Below are positions 1-5,361 of a stretch of 5,361 nt of DNA, in pieces. Positions within the stretch are counted from its first letter, which is position 1. Each line of letters starts with the position of its first letter. The notes beneath the pieces were generated by a model. The model worked only from the letters and a program-made list of their open reading frames with translations. It had not been told where the DNA came from and did not search any database. Source of the stretch: Pseudomonadota bacterium (lineage in GTDB: Bacteria; Pseudomonadota; Gammaproteobacteria; Burkholderiales; Ferrovaceae); the NCBI GenBank assembly GCA_021794775.1, contig JAJYQG010000055.1:1-5361 (forward strand). Reading direction: 5' to 3'. Both the position numbers and the translations under genes were made by a program.

Positions 1-117
1 TCTGTGCGAACGAAGCACATAGCTCTGATACGAGGGTATTGCAATAGCGGCAAGTATCGCCACAATAGCTACCACAATCATCAATTCAATTAGCGTAAAA
101 CCTTTCATCTTATTCAC
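1..117 (-). CDS. Type IV pilin (PilE/PilA-like), N-terminal part, cut by window start
   Basis: This is the first 39 codons of a type IV prepilin. Seen: after a short basic leader (MNKMKG) comes [20 protein letters not shown], the hallmark prepilin motif, with cleavage expected between Gly6 and Phe7. Glu at position 5 of the mature protein is present, followed by the hydrophobic assembly helix and IPSYQSYV. I prefer the GTG start at 117-115 over the ATG at 108-106. The GTG follows GGGGGGAG (130-123) by five bases, gives a usual six-residue leader, and overlaps the pilY1 stop as GTGA, which suggests translational coupling. The ATG would leave only a three-residue leader. Known: such proteins are inner-membrane anchored, processed by PilD and polymerised into pili. 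A pilin directly after pilY1 is a common arrangement in minor-pilin clusters. Whether this is the major pilin or a minor one cannot be decided, because the rest lies outside the window. Confidence 0.93.
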   Translation of the reverse strand, partial: MNKMKGFTLIELMIVVAIVAILAAIAIPSYQSYVLRSHR

Positions 118-530
118 CGCAACTCCCCCCACGATATACGTTTTACTTTAATGCCGTTCTGCGGATTAGCCAAATTAACTTGAGGCTGGCCCGTGACGGT
201 TTGCGTATAGGCGTAAGTCGAATTACCGATAGTAATAATACCAACGCTGCCTACACCATTAATTTTAATACCCATTACAGTGCTATTATCGCTGGCGGGA
301 GCAAAAGAACCCGTGGCATCTTGAAAGAATCCTTGTGGAAGACCGCCTCCAGAGGCAACATCAAACGCCATGGTCCAGCCGGTTGGCGTAAGCAAACTGC
401 ATTGCCCAATAGTATTAACAGGTGGGATAGTCGTATTCACCACCAGCGCGCCACTTACCAGCACTGGATTGTAAATAACCTGCTCATTGGTATCTGGCAG
501 GTCAAAATCCCATCCATATTGACTAGAGCC
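114..530 (-). pseudogene. pilY1: PilY1-type pilus tip/assembly protein, 3' end only (5' truncated)
   Basis: This open frame, read from about 530 to the TGA at 116-114, looks like the C-terminal end of PilY1. Seen: it begins QYGWDFDLPDTNEQVIYNP, continues into LVSGALVVNTTIP and GWTMAFDVASGGGLPQ, and ends in [11 protein letters not shown]. Known: PilY1 C-termini carry a YGWxxDLP...ERVxxNP...G..xVNTTIP...GW.MxxD..xGG pattern and end with RISWRE-like residues. The part upstream that should hold the rest of the large beta-propeller and the N-terminal domain is absent. An in-frame TGA lies at 539-537, and slt sequence follows in another frame. There is no convincing start codon with a ribosome binding site, although GTG at 464 could in principle serve. 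The base composition is AT-richer than the genes to the right. The pilin gene downstream overlaps its stop by four bases, as in an intact pilus operon. The left end is therefore natural and the right end is the broken one. Confidence 0.85.
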
Positions 531-1165
531 ACGGCATCACAGCCATCCGCCAGAGCCTGGCGCATGGCGTTCCAGAGATCGGTGGGGGTGATGCGGTGCG
601 CTGCCACCATTTGTCGGAATACGGGGTCGCACGTGGATGGCCAGGAAGAGGTACTGTGCCAATAGTGCAGAGCATCGTCGAAGAAGCTTTCATCCTGTCC
701 GGCGAAAAGGGCTTGCCAATGGTAGCAGAGCAGATTGGCATGTTGCCTGTCTTCGGAGGTAAACTGGGCCTCGAATGTTTTCCAGTTCTGGTTTTGTCCA
801 AGAAGGCTCAACCACTGGTGTCTTAACAGAGGTACCAGGGTGCTGTTCGGATAATCTCGAAAAAAGTTCTGCATATCGGGCACCATGTAGGTGGTGCCCT
901 GTTCGAGATGGCGTTCGAGTGCCCAATATCGTGGATAATCTGCAAGAGGTCCGCGCGCGGCTTCGGCTAGGGCGTCCAGCAGGGGAAGGTTGCCGGCTTG
1001 CCAGGCGTGGTAGGCGCGCAGCAGGTTTTCGTCGCTCAAAGGTTGTGCTTGATTGGGTTGGGGTGTGCTCAACAGGTCGTCGGGAGGGGCCCATTCTTCG
1101 GCGTACAGTGAGCCGGCGGTGAGCAGGGCAAGAATCAGGACGAGGGGAAACAGCAAGGGGCGCAC
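455..1165 (-). pseudogene. slt: Soluble lytic murein transglycosylase (Slt-type), N-terminal fragment, catalytic domain missing
   Basis: This is the N-terminal part of a periplasmic Slt70-like transglycosylase, an enzyme that cleaves the MurNAc-GlcNAc bond of peptidoglycan. Seen, from the GTG at 1165-1163: a signal peptide (MRPLLFPLVLILALLTAGSLYA, probably cut before EEW). Helical U-domain sequence follows, including LLRAYHAWQAGNLPLLDALA, LADYPRYWALE, a DYPNSTLVPLLRHQWLSLLG stretch, a CDPVF motif and RITPTDLWNAMRQALADG. The family match fades around residue 211. A tail of about 25 unrelated residues then runs into pilY1 DNA and stops at TAA 457-455. Family members are about 600-650 residues with the lysozyme-like catalytic domain at the C-terminus; here only about 211 native residues remain, so no catalytic activity is expected. 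Start choice: the GTG follows AGAGG and gives a textbook signal peptide. A longer TTG start at 1201 would add 12 polar residues. The gene is divergent from the DUF2889 gene. Confidence 0.8.
520..540. other. Breakpoint joining truncated slt to truncated pilY1
   Basis: On the minus strand the Slt-like frame is recognisable down to about 530-540, and the PilY1-like frame becomes recognisable from about 521 (QYGW). The two are in different frames. The PilY1 frame has a TGA at 539-537, and the Slt frame closes at 457-455 inside pilY1. GC content also changes here, from roughly 47% (hand count over 1-480) to about 60% beyond. I see no transposase, terminal inverted repeat or tRNA at the join. The exact base cannot be fixed without intact homologues; a CTAG tetramer sits at 523-526. 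It may be a real deletion or rearrangement, or an assembly chimera. Confidence 0.7.
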
Positions 1166-1233
1166 GGAACCTCTGGGTGTGATGGATGAGGATTGCCGCA
1201 ATATTATGCGGGATTTTTGGAAGGGAGGGGAAT

Positions 1234-1770
1234 GTGGACCAGGAGGAAAAAGCAGCGCGGCGCTGGTTGCATCGTCGTACCATCACCATCGATGGGTATG
1301 AGAGATCCGATGGGTGTTACGACATCGAAGGCCATCTGCTCGATATCAAAGGGCATGATGTCGAAACGCTCCTGGGCACTTTGCCGGCTGGAGAGGCTGT
1401 CCACGATATGATGCTGCGCTTGACGGTGGATCGGGATTTGGTGATTCGGGATGCTCAGGCGTCGATGCGGGCTCGTCCCTATCCCGGTACGTGCGAAAAT
1501 ATCGCTCCGTCCTATGGGTGTCTCAAGGGCCTGGCGATTGCGCCAGGATTGACGCGAGAGGTGCGCCATCGCCTTGGTGGGGTGCGCGGTTGTACCCATT
1601 TGACCGAGATGGTGGGGGTGCTGGCTACGGTTGCCTTCCAAACCCGTTATGGGGCGTTGACCGCCGACTTGACGGAAAAACCGCCCCACCTGGATGGCTG
1701 TCATGCGCTGGCAACTGACGGTGAGGTGGTGGCGCAATTTTACCCCCATTGGTCCATGGCCCCGAAATAG
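1234..1770 (+). CDS. DUF2889 family protein
   Basis: This 178-residue protein matches the DUF2889 family, whose function I do not know. Seen: RRWLHRRTITIDGYERSDG near the N-terminus, then YDIEGHLLDIK (30-39), AVHDMMLRLTVDRDLVIRDA (55-74) and YPGTCENIAPSYGCLKGL (83-100). These are followed by RLGGVRGCTHLTEMVG (113-128) and the C-terminal block LDGCHALATDGEVVAQFYPHW (153-173). The Cys, His and Asp/Glu residues of GCTHLTE and of HD and GCH stand out as conserved-looking polar positions. No signal peptide or membrane segment is visible, so it is probably cytoplasmic. Start: the GTG at 1234 follows a strong AGGGAGGGG with short spacing. An in-frame ATG at 1186 would add 16 residues overlapping the slt promoter area and lacks family similarity. 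It ends in tandem TAG TAG codons (1768-1773). It is divergent from slt and 58 bases upstream of sucC in the same direction, so cotranscription with sucCD is possible but unproven. Confidence 0.85.
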   Translation: MDQEEKAARRWLHRRTITIDGYERSDGCYDIEGHLLDIKGHDVETLLGTLPAGEAVHDMMLRLTVDRDLVIRDAQASMRARPYPGTCENIAPSYGCLKGLAIAPGLTREVRHRLGGVRGCTHLTEMVGVLATVAFQTRYGALTADLTEKPPHLDGCHALATDGEVVAQFYPHWSMAPK

Positions 1771-1787
1771 TAGCCGTGACGCCGTTG

Positions 1788-1815
1788 CGGTACAATGAGC
1801 CTTCGTTCCGTACCG
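1788..1815. repeat. Short inverted repeat before sucC (CGGTAC / GTACCG)
   Basis: CGGTAC at 1788-1793 is the reverse complement of GTACCG at 1810-1815, with a 16-base spacer. The left arm overlaps the candidate -10 TACAAT, and the inferred transcription start lies in the spacer. It could be an operator-like site or a weak stem in the DNA or RNA, but six-base arms may well occur by chance. It is not followed by a T-run, so it does not look like an intrinsic terminator of the DUF2889 gene. Confidence 0.3.
1791..1796 (+). promoter_or_regulatory. Candidate -10 element for sucCD (TACAAT)
   Basis: TACAAT matches the sigma-70 -10 consensus at five of six positions and lies 33 bases before the sucC start, in the 58-base gap after the DUF2889 gene. 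No convincing -35 hexamer is found 16-18 bases upstream (that stretch is the tandem TAG region), so this is weak. The inferred start of transcription would be near 1803. Confidence 0.3.
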
Positions 1816-1828
1816 GTGACCGACCATC

Positions 1829-2995
1829 ATGAAGATCCACGAATACCAGGCAAAATCCTTGCTGGCTCGCTATGGCGTGCCTGTTCCCCGGGGCATCCCG
1901 TGTTTTTCCGTGACCGAGGCGGTGGATGCCGCCCGTCAGCTGGGAGGAGGGCTGTGGGTGGTCAAAGCCCAGATTCATGCTGGTGGGCGTGGCAAGGGCG
2001 GTGGCGTCAAGGTGGTACGTTCGGCGGGTGAGTTGGAAGCCACCGCGCAACAGATGCTGGGCATGCAGTTGGTCACCCATCAAACCGGCCCGCAAGGCCA
2101 GAAAGTCGCCCGTCTGTTGGTGGAAGAAGGGGTCGATATCCGGCAGGAAATGTATGTAGGCATGGTGGTGGACCGTCAAACCCAGCAAGTGGCGTTGATG
2201 GCCAGCGCAGCGGGAGGGATGGACATCGAGGAGGTGGCCGCTCATACCCCGGAAAAAATTCATACGATGCAGATCGACCCGGGACAAGGCTTGCTGCCCT
2301 CTCAAGCCGAAGCTCTGGCGCGTCGGATCGATGTGCCCGAAGCTCTGGTCGGCCAAGCCAGAGATTTGATGTTGGGTTTGTACCGTGCCTTTGATGAAAA
2401 CGATGCCAGTCTTGCCGAAATCAACCCCATGGTAGTGACCGCCGATGGGCGCATGCTGGCGCTTGACGCCAAATTCAATTTCGATGACAACGCGGCGTTC
2501 CGGCATGGGGAGTGGCAGGCTTGGCGTGATGTTGATGAAGAAGATCCCAATGAGGTGGAAGCATCGCGTTTCGGGTTGTCCTACATATCGCTGGACGGCA
2601 ACATCGGTTGTCTGGTCAATGGAGCTGGGCTGGCCATGGCCACCATGGACATCGTCAAGTTGTACGGGGGCTATCCGGCCAATTTTCTCGATGTGGGGGG
2701 AGGGGCAACGACCGAAAAGGTGACGGAAGCTTTTAAGCTCATGCTGGGCAATCCTCATGTTCAAGCCATTTTGGTGAATATCTTTGGGGGCATCATGAAG
2801 TGCGATGTGATTGCCGAAGGGGTGGTGGCGGCGGCACGTCAAGTGCGGTTGTCGGTCCCTCTGGTGGTACGCCTCGAAGGCACCAATGTGGAATTGGGTA
2901 AACGGATCTTGGCTGAATCGGGTTTGCCGATTCTGTCCGCGGCCAATATGGATGATGCGGCGGCACAGGTGGTCGCTGCAGTACGGAGATCGTAA
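1829..2995 (+). CDS. sucC: Succinyl-CoA synthetase (succinate-CoA ligase, ADP/GDP-forming), beta subunit
   Basis: SucC is the nucleotide- and succinate-binding subunit of succinyl-CoA synthetase, which interconverts succinyl-CoA + NDP + Pi with succinate + CoA + NTP in the TCA cycle. Seen: 388 residues, the same length as the E. coli protein. The N-terminal ATP-grasp domain starts [20 protein letters not shown], with the nucleotide-binding stretch [18 protein letters not shown] (44-61, Lys46). The metal-binding LAEINP (Glu197, Asn199) and [14 protein letters not shown] (Asp213) follow. The C-terminal ligase/CoA-like domain carries [42 protein letters not shown] and [19 protein letters not shown]. 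All key blocks are present. The ATG follows GGTGA (1815-1819) by nine bases. sucD starts one base after its stop, so the two are cotranscribed and made in equal amounts. No sucAB genes adjoin, unlike in E. coli. Nucleotide preference (ATP or GTP) cannot be read from the sequence with confidence. Confidence 0.98.
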   Translation: MKIHEYQAKSLLARYGVPVPRGIPCFSVTEAVDAARQLGGGLWVVKAQIHAGGRGKGGGVKVVRSAGELEATAQQMLGMQLVTHQTGPQGQKVARLLVEEGVDIRQEMYVGMVVDRQTQQVALMASAAGGMDIEEVAAHTPEKIHTMQIDPGQGLLPSQAEALARRIDVPEALVGQARDLMLGLYRAFDENDASLAEINPMVVTADGRMLALDAKFNFDDNAAFRHGEWQAWRDVDEEDPNEVEASRFGLSYISLDGNIGCLVNGAGLAMATMDIVKLYGGYPANFLDVGGGATTEKVTEAFKLMLGNPHVQAILVNIFGGIMKCDVIAEGVVAAARQVRLSVPLVVRLEGTNVELGKRILAESGLPILSAANMDDAAAQVVAAVRRS

Positions 2996-2996
2996 A

Positions 2997-3872
2997 ATGG
3001 CCATTCTTGTAGATCGCAATACGCGCGTGCTGACCCAGGGCATCACAGGCAAGACCGGCATGTTTCATACCCGGCTCTGCCGTGAGTATGCGGAAGGCAC
3101 CGAGTGCTATGTGGGGGGCGTGACGCCGGGAAAAGGTGGGCAGAATTTCGAGGGCGTGCCCATTTTTGATACGGTTGCCGAGGCCCGTCGTGCAACGGGG
3201 GCCAATGCGTCGGTGATTTATGTTCCTCCTCCCTATGCGGCGGCGGCCATCGATGAGGCTGTCGAGGCGGGGATCGAGCTCGTGATTTGTATTACGGAAG
3301 GCATTCCCGTGCGGGACATGATTCAAACGCGTTATCGCATGCGCAACTCTGCCACCATTCTGGTGGGCCCCAACTGTCCTGGTGTGATTACGCCGGGACA
3401 GATCAAGATTGGCATCATGCCTGGGCATATTCATCAACCTGGGCCCGTGGGGGTGGTGTCACGCTCCGGTACCTTGACGTACGAAGCGGTTGGGCAGTTG
3501 CGTGAACTTGGTCTGGGCCAATCCACCTGCGTCGGCATAGGTGGGGACCCGGTCAATGGGTTGAAACACCTGGAGGTCATGAAGCGTTTCAACGATGACC
3601 CGGCCACGGAAGCGGTGATCATGGTGGGTGAAATCGGTGGTTCGGATGAAGAAGAATGCGCCCGCTGGATCAAGGAGAACATGCGCAAGCCGGTTATCGG
3701 CTTCATTGCCGGGGTTACTGCCCCGCCTGGGAAACGCATGGGGCATGCCGGAGCGATTGTGTCCGGGGGGCAGGGAACCGCGCAGGAAAAGCTGGATGTC
3801 ATGGAATCCTGCGGCATTCGCGTGACGCGCAATCCTGCCGAGATGGGGCGGACGCTTAAAGCGGTGCTTTAA
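2997..3872 (+). CDS. sucD: Succinyl-CoA synthetase, alpha subunit
   Basis: SucD is the CoA-binding subunit that carries the phosphohistidine intermediate. Seen: 291 residues (E. coli has 289). The CoA-binding Rossmann domain begins [21 protein letters not shown] and contains [11 protein letters not shown] (38-48), [27 protein letters not shown] and [20 protein letters not shown]. The ligase domain has [33 protein letters not shown]-like [13 protein letters not shown] and [20 protein letters not shown], in which His250 is the expected phosphorylated histidine. Start: the ATG at 2997 follows GGAG (2985-2988) by eight bases and lies one base after the sucC stop. The same frame is open further upstream, but that part is sucC read in a wrong frame. 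The TAA at 3870-3872 overlaps the stop codon of the convergent fur gene, leaving no room for a terminator between them. Confidence 0.98.
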   Translation: MAILVDRNTRVLTQGITGKTGMFHTRLCREYAEGTECYVGGVTPGKGGQNFEGVPIFDTVAEARRATGANASVIYVPPPYAAAAIDEAVEAGIELVICITEGIPVRDMIQTRYRMRNSATILVGPNCPGVITPGQIKIGIMPGHIHQPGPVGVVSRSGTLTYEAVGQLRELGLGQSTCVGIGGDPVNGLKHLEVMKRFNDDPATEAVIMVGEIGGSDEEECARWIKENMRKPVIGFIAGVTAPPGKRMGHAGAIVSGGQGTAQEKLDVMESCGIRVTRNPAEMGRTLKAVL

Positions 3873-4309
3873 GTTGCTTTGTTTGCGCGACGATGAGGAC
3901 AGGCCGAACGCTGGCAATGGGCATAAATCTGCAGGGAATGTTCGTGGATGACGAACCCCCGTTGCTGGGCCACGGCAGATTGACGGTTTTCAATCTCGGC
4001 GTCGAAAAACTCTTCGACATGGCCGCAATCCAGGCATACGAGATGGTCGTGATGGGTTCCGCGGTTGAGTTCGAAAACTGCCTTGCCACTTTCGAAATGG
4101 TGGCGCACCAGCAGCCCGGCTTGTTCGAACTGGGTGAGCACGCGGTAAACCGTGGCGAGACCGATGTCGATGCCATCGTTTTGCAGGCGTTTGTAGACAT
4201 CTTCCGCCCCAAGGTGGCACGAGGCGCTGCTTTCAAACAGCGCCAACACTTTGAGTCTCGGAAGGGTGGCTTTGAGACCGATGTCCTTGAGATCCTGGGG
4301 TACGCTCAT
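3869..4309 (-). CDS. fur: Ferric uptake regulator Fur
   Basis: Fur is a cytoplasmic dimeric metal-sensing repressor; with Fe(II) it binds Fur boxes and shuts off iron uptake genes. Seen: 146 residues, normal length. The winged-helix DNA-binding domain begins [21 protein letters not shown] and contains [11 protein letters not shown] (32-42) and [19 protein letters not shown] (49-67). The dimerisation/metal domain has [18 protein letters not shown] (84-101). Its Cys92/Cys95 pair together with Cys132/Cys137 in [10 protein letters not shown] match the structural zinc pairs of E. coli-type Fur. The HHDH signature (86-89) and the placement next to bamE favour Fur over Zur or PerR. Start: ATG at 4309-4307 preceded by GAGG. 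The longer frame up to 4390 crosses the promoter and the divergent bamE start and is not supported. It converges on sucD with a four-base overlap at the stops and is divergent from bamE. Confidence 0.95.
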   Translation of the reverse strand: MSVPQDLKDIGLKATLPRLKVLALFESSASCHLGAEDVYKRLQNDGIDIGLATVYRVLTQFEQAGLLVRHHFESGKAVFELNRGTHHDHLVCLDCGHVEEFFDAEIENRQSAVAQQRGFVIHEHSLQIYAHCQRSACPHRRANKAT

Positions 4310-4337
4310 ACGACCTCGCACATGAAGATTTCTTACC

Positions 4338-4367
4338 ATTATACTAATCCGGTTGGGGAGATGACAT
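4338..4367 (-). promoter_or_regulatory. Candidate sigma-70 promoter of fur
   Basis: On the minus strand a perfect TATAAT lies at 4343-4338, with ATGTCA (four of six matches to TTGACA) at 4367-4362 and an 18-base spacer. Transcription would start near 4331, giving a leader of about 22 bases before the fur ATG. The stretch GATTAGTATAATGGTAAGA over the -10 agrees with the 19-base Fur-box consensus at about 11 positions by eye, which is too weak to call an autoregulatory site. Confidence 0.55.
4340..4345 (+). promoter_or_regulatory. Candidate -10 element for bamE-dapB (TATACT)
   Basis: TATACT matches TATAAT at five of six positions and sits 21 bases before the bamE ATG, so transcription would start near 4352. 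No clear -35 is seen at the right distance. It overlaps the fur -10 on the other strand (ATTATACTAAT), so the two promoters would share the same bases and may compete for polymerase. Confidence 0.35.
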
Positions 4368-4887
4368 GACGAAAATTTTGCGAAGAGCATCGTGGCTGGT
4401 AATGTTGGCTGGTTTGCCCGGTTGTTCCCAATGGTCTTGGGACAGCATTCCCGGGATTTCGATTCTGAAACCGTACAGTCTTAATTTTCAGCAGGGAACG
4501 GTGATTGACTCGGAAATGGTTGCCCGTCTCAAGGAAGGCATGACCCGTTCGCAAGTGGCCTTTGTGCTGGGGACGCCCTTGTTGCAGGATCCGTTCCACA
4601 AGAACCGCTGGGACTATGTTTATTACGAGCGCGACAACGGCAAGTTGACCAAAACCCATAAGCTTAGCGTGTTTTTCAAAGACGACAAGCTGGTCCGTTA
4701 TGAGACCGATTATGCCGAGGAGAAGCCGGTAGCTGGAGCGCCGGAGGCTGCGGCCAGTGTGGTGGCCACGCCCGGCGGCAAGGCGCCGTCGGACGGGGGG
4801 CAAGGCCCATCCTTGGATGCGGGGGCGGCTCCTGCGGCAGCACCTGGCAAGGGTGGGGTTCTCGACGATGGCAAGGTTGTGCCGTGA
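4366..4887 (+). CDS. bamE: Outer membrane protein assembly factor BamE (SmpA/OmlA lipoprotein) with long C-terminal tail
   Basis: BamE is a small outer-membrane lipoprotein of the BAM complex, which folds and inserts beta-barrel proteins. Seen: a signal peptide ending LVMLAGLPGC, giving a lipidated Cys20 (lipobox LPGC, slightly unusual with Pro at -2). The SmpA/OmlA domain follows, with QQGTVIDSEMVARLKEGMTR (42-61), SQVAFVLGTPLLQDPFHKNRWDYVYY (62-87) and KLSVFFKDDKLVRYETD (99-115). These are the family's most conserved blocks. The last ~58 residues (116-173) are low complexity and rich in Ala, Gly and Pro, so the protein is 173 residues against 113 in E. coli. Start: the ATG at 4366 has GGGGAG at 4355-4360; an overlapping ATG at 4361 is out of frame. 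The stop overlaps the dapB start. The gene is divergent from fur, an order I know from betaproteobacteria. Confidence 0.95.
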   Translation: MTKILRRASWLVMLAGLPGCSQWSWDSIPGISILKPYSLNFQQGTVIDSEMVARLKEGMTRSQVAFVLGTPLLQDPFHKNRWDYVYYERDNGKLTKTHKLSVFFKDDKLVRYETDYAEEKPVAGAPEAAASVVATPGGKAPSDGGQGPSLDAGAAPAAAPGKGGVLDDGKVVP

Positions 4888-5361
4888 TGGGTGGTCTCAA
4901 GTTGGGGGTCGCCGGTTCGGGGGGGCGCATGGGACGCGCGTTGATCGAAGCGGTTGCGGCGGCGCCGGATCTTTCGCTGGGGGCAGCTCTGGAACAGACC
5001 GCGAGCCCCTTCATCGGGCGTGACCCAGGAGACTGGTTGGGGGCACCTCTCGGGGTTGTGATTGGCGATGATGTATCGAAGGCGCTGCAGCAATGTCGCG
5101 TGCTGATTGATTTTACGCGGCCCCAGGCGACATTGAACCACCTGTCGTACTGCTTGGAGCATGGGTGTGCGATGGTGATTGGGACCACGGGGTTCGATGA
5201 GGAGCAGAAAGCGGTTATTCGTGGAGCTTCCGCTCGTATTCCCATCGTTTTGTCGCCCAACATGAGCATCGGTGTGACCGTCATGCTTGATTTGTTGGCG
5301 CGTGCCACCCGTCTGTTGCCCTCCGATTATGATCTTGAGATCTATGAGGCCCATCATCGTC
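4887..5361 (+). CDS. dapB: 4-hydroxy-tetrahydrodipicolinate reductase, cut by window end
   Basis: DapB reduces 4-hydroxy-tetrahydrodipicolinate with NAD(P)H in the diaminopimelate/lysine pathway, which feeds peptidoglycan synthesis. Seen: 158 codons of the N-terminal part. The dinucleotide-binding loop is LGVAGSGGRMGRAL (GxxGxxG at residues 10-16). After it come VLIDFTRPQATLNHLSYC, AMVIGTTGFDEEQ, IVLSPNMSIGVTVMLDLL and DYDLEIYEAHHR, where the HHR at 156-158 is the catalytic site motif. The Lys of the usual HHRxK and the dimer-forming C-terminal domain lie beyond the window. Family length is about 270 residues. Start: the ATG at 4887 shares its A with the bamE TGA (TGATG), implying coupled translation. 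A GTG one codon earlier (4884) is an equal alternative. The only Shine-Dalgarno-like sequence is a weak AAGG ten bases upstream, consistent with dependence on ribosomes finishing bamE. Confidence 0.96.
   Translation, partial: MGGLKLGVAGSGGRMGRALIEAVAAAPDLSLGAALEQTASPFIGRDPGDWLGAPLGVVIGDDVSKALQQCRVLIDFTRPQATLNHLSYCLEHGCAMVIGTTGFDEEQKAVIRGASARIPIVLSPNMSIGVTVMLDLLARATRLLPSDYDLEIYEAHHR

Noticed and set aside
520..560. Search for an insertion sequence, terminal repeats or an attachment site at the slt/pilY1 join
   Set aside because: No transposase remnant, inverted repeat, target duplication or tRNA-like sequence is visible there.
180..665. A 161-codon plus-strand frame across the slt/pilY1 join
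   Set aside because: It is antisense to both fragments, low in recognisable structure, and simply crosses the breakpoint by chance.
1202..1208. TATTAT (plus) / CATAAT (minus) as -10 elements for the DUF2889 and slt genes
   Set aside because: Position is plausible for both, but no -35 is present for either strand and AT-rich hexamers are common, so I did not list a promoter.
690..1289. A 199-codon minus-strand frame overlapping the slt fragment
   Set aside because: It is Arg/Ser/Pro-rich, without motifs; the overlapping frame gives a clear signal peptide and Slt U-domain.
1625..3061. A 478-codon open frame on the minus strand opposite sucC and the end of the DUF2889 gene
   Set aside because: It is the mirror of strongly conserved coding sequence in GC-rich DNA, shows no family motif, is His/Arg-rich as such mirrors tend to be, and has no ribosome binding site that I can support.
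3893..4369. A 158-codon plus-strand frame opposite fur
   Set aside because: It is antisense to an unmistakable Fur protein and resembles no family.
4919..4925. A run of seven G in the dapB nucleotide-binding loop, a possible slippage or phase-variation tract
   Set aside because: The frame is intact, and the run just encodes Ser-Gly-Gly of the conserved loop (its last G belongs to the next Arg codon); seven bases is short for phase variation.
4676..5357. Two minus-strand frames of over 200 codons opposite bamE and dapB
   Set aside because: Both are antisense shadows of conserved genes in GC-rich DNA.

Overview
The window suggests a betaproteobacterial chromosome. The right half has the order fur / bamE-dapB, with a lipoprotein-type BamE and a classical HHDH-type Fur. 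It is preceded by sucCD, and to the left lie a DUF2889-family gene and a periplasmic Slt-type transglycosylase. I cannot assign a genus from the sequence alone.

Left part (1-1165, minus strand). Reading along the minus strand, a soluble lytic transglycosylase gene starts at about 1165. It keeps its signal peptide and part of the alpha-helical U-domain, then stops matching its family near 530. There it meets, in a different reading frame, the last ~139 codons of a PilY1-type pilus-tip/assembly protein, which ends at 114. A type IV pilin gene follows at once, overlaps the pilY1 stop by four bases and runs off the window. The pilin side is clearly more AT-rich (about 47% GC by hand count over 1-480) than the rest (about 60% or more). 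The junction near 520-540 is therefore a breakpoint: a deletion or rearrangement that removed the slt 3' end and the pilY1 5' end, or an assembly chimera.

Middle (1166-3872, plus strand). A DUF2889 gene is divergent from slt. After 58 bases come sucC and sucD, one base apart, encoding the beta and alpha subunits of succinyl-CoA synthetase. Both appear full length, with their catalytic residues present.

Right part (3869-5361). fur lies on the minus strand and converges on sucD; the two stop codons overlap in a TTAA palindrome. A 56-base intergenic region carries back-to-back promoter candidates for fur and for bamE-dapB. BamE (outer-membrane beta-barrel assembly lipoprotein) has a long Ala/Gly/Pro-rich C-terminal extension. 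It is translationally coupled to dapB (4-hydroxy-tetrahydrodipicolinate reductase, lysine/peptidoglycan precursor pathway), which is cut off by the window end just after its HHR active-site motif.

Apart from the breakpoint the genes are ordinary housekeeping genes. I see no CRISPR, tRNA, rRNA, insertion sequence or novel defence system.
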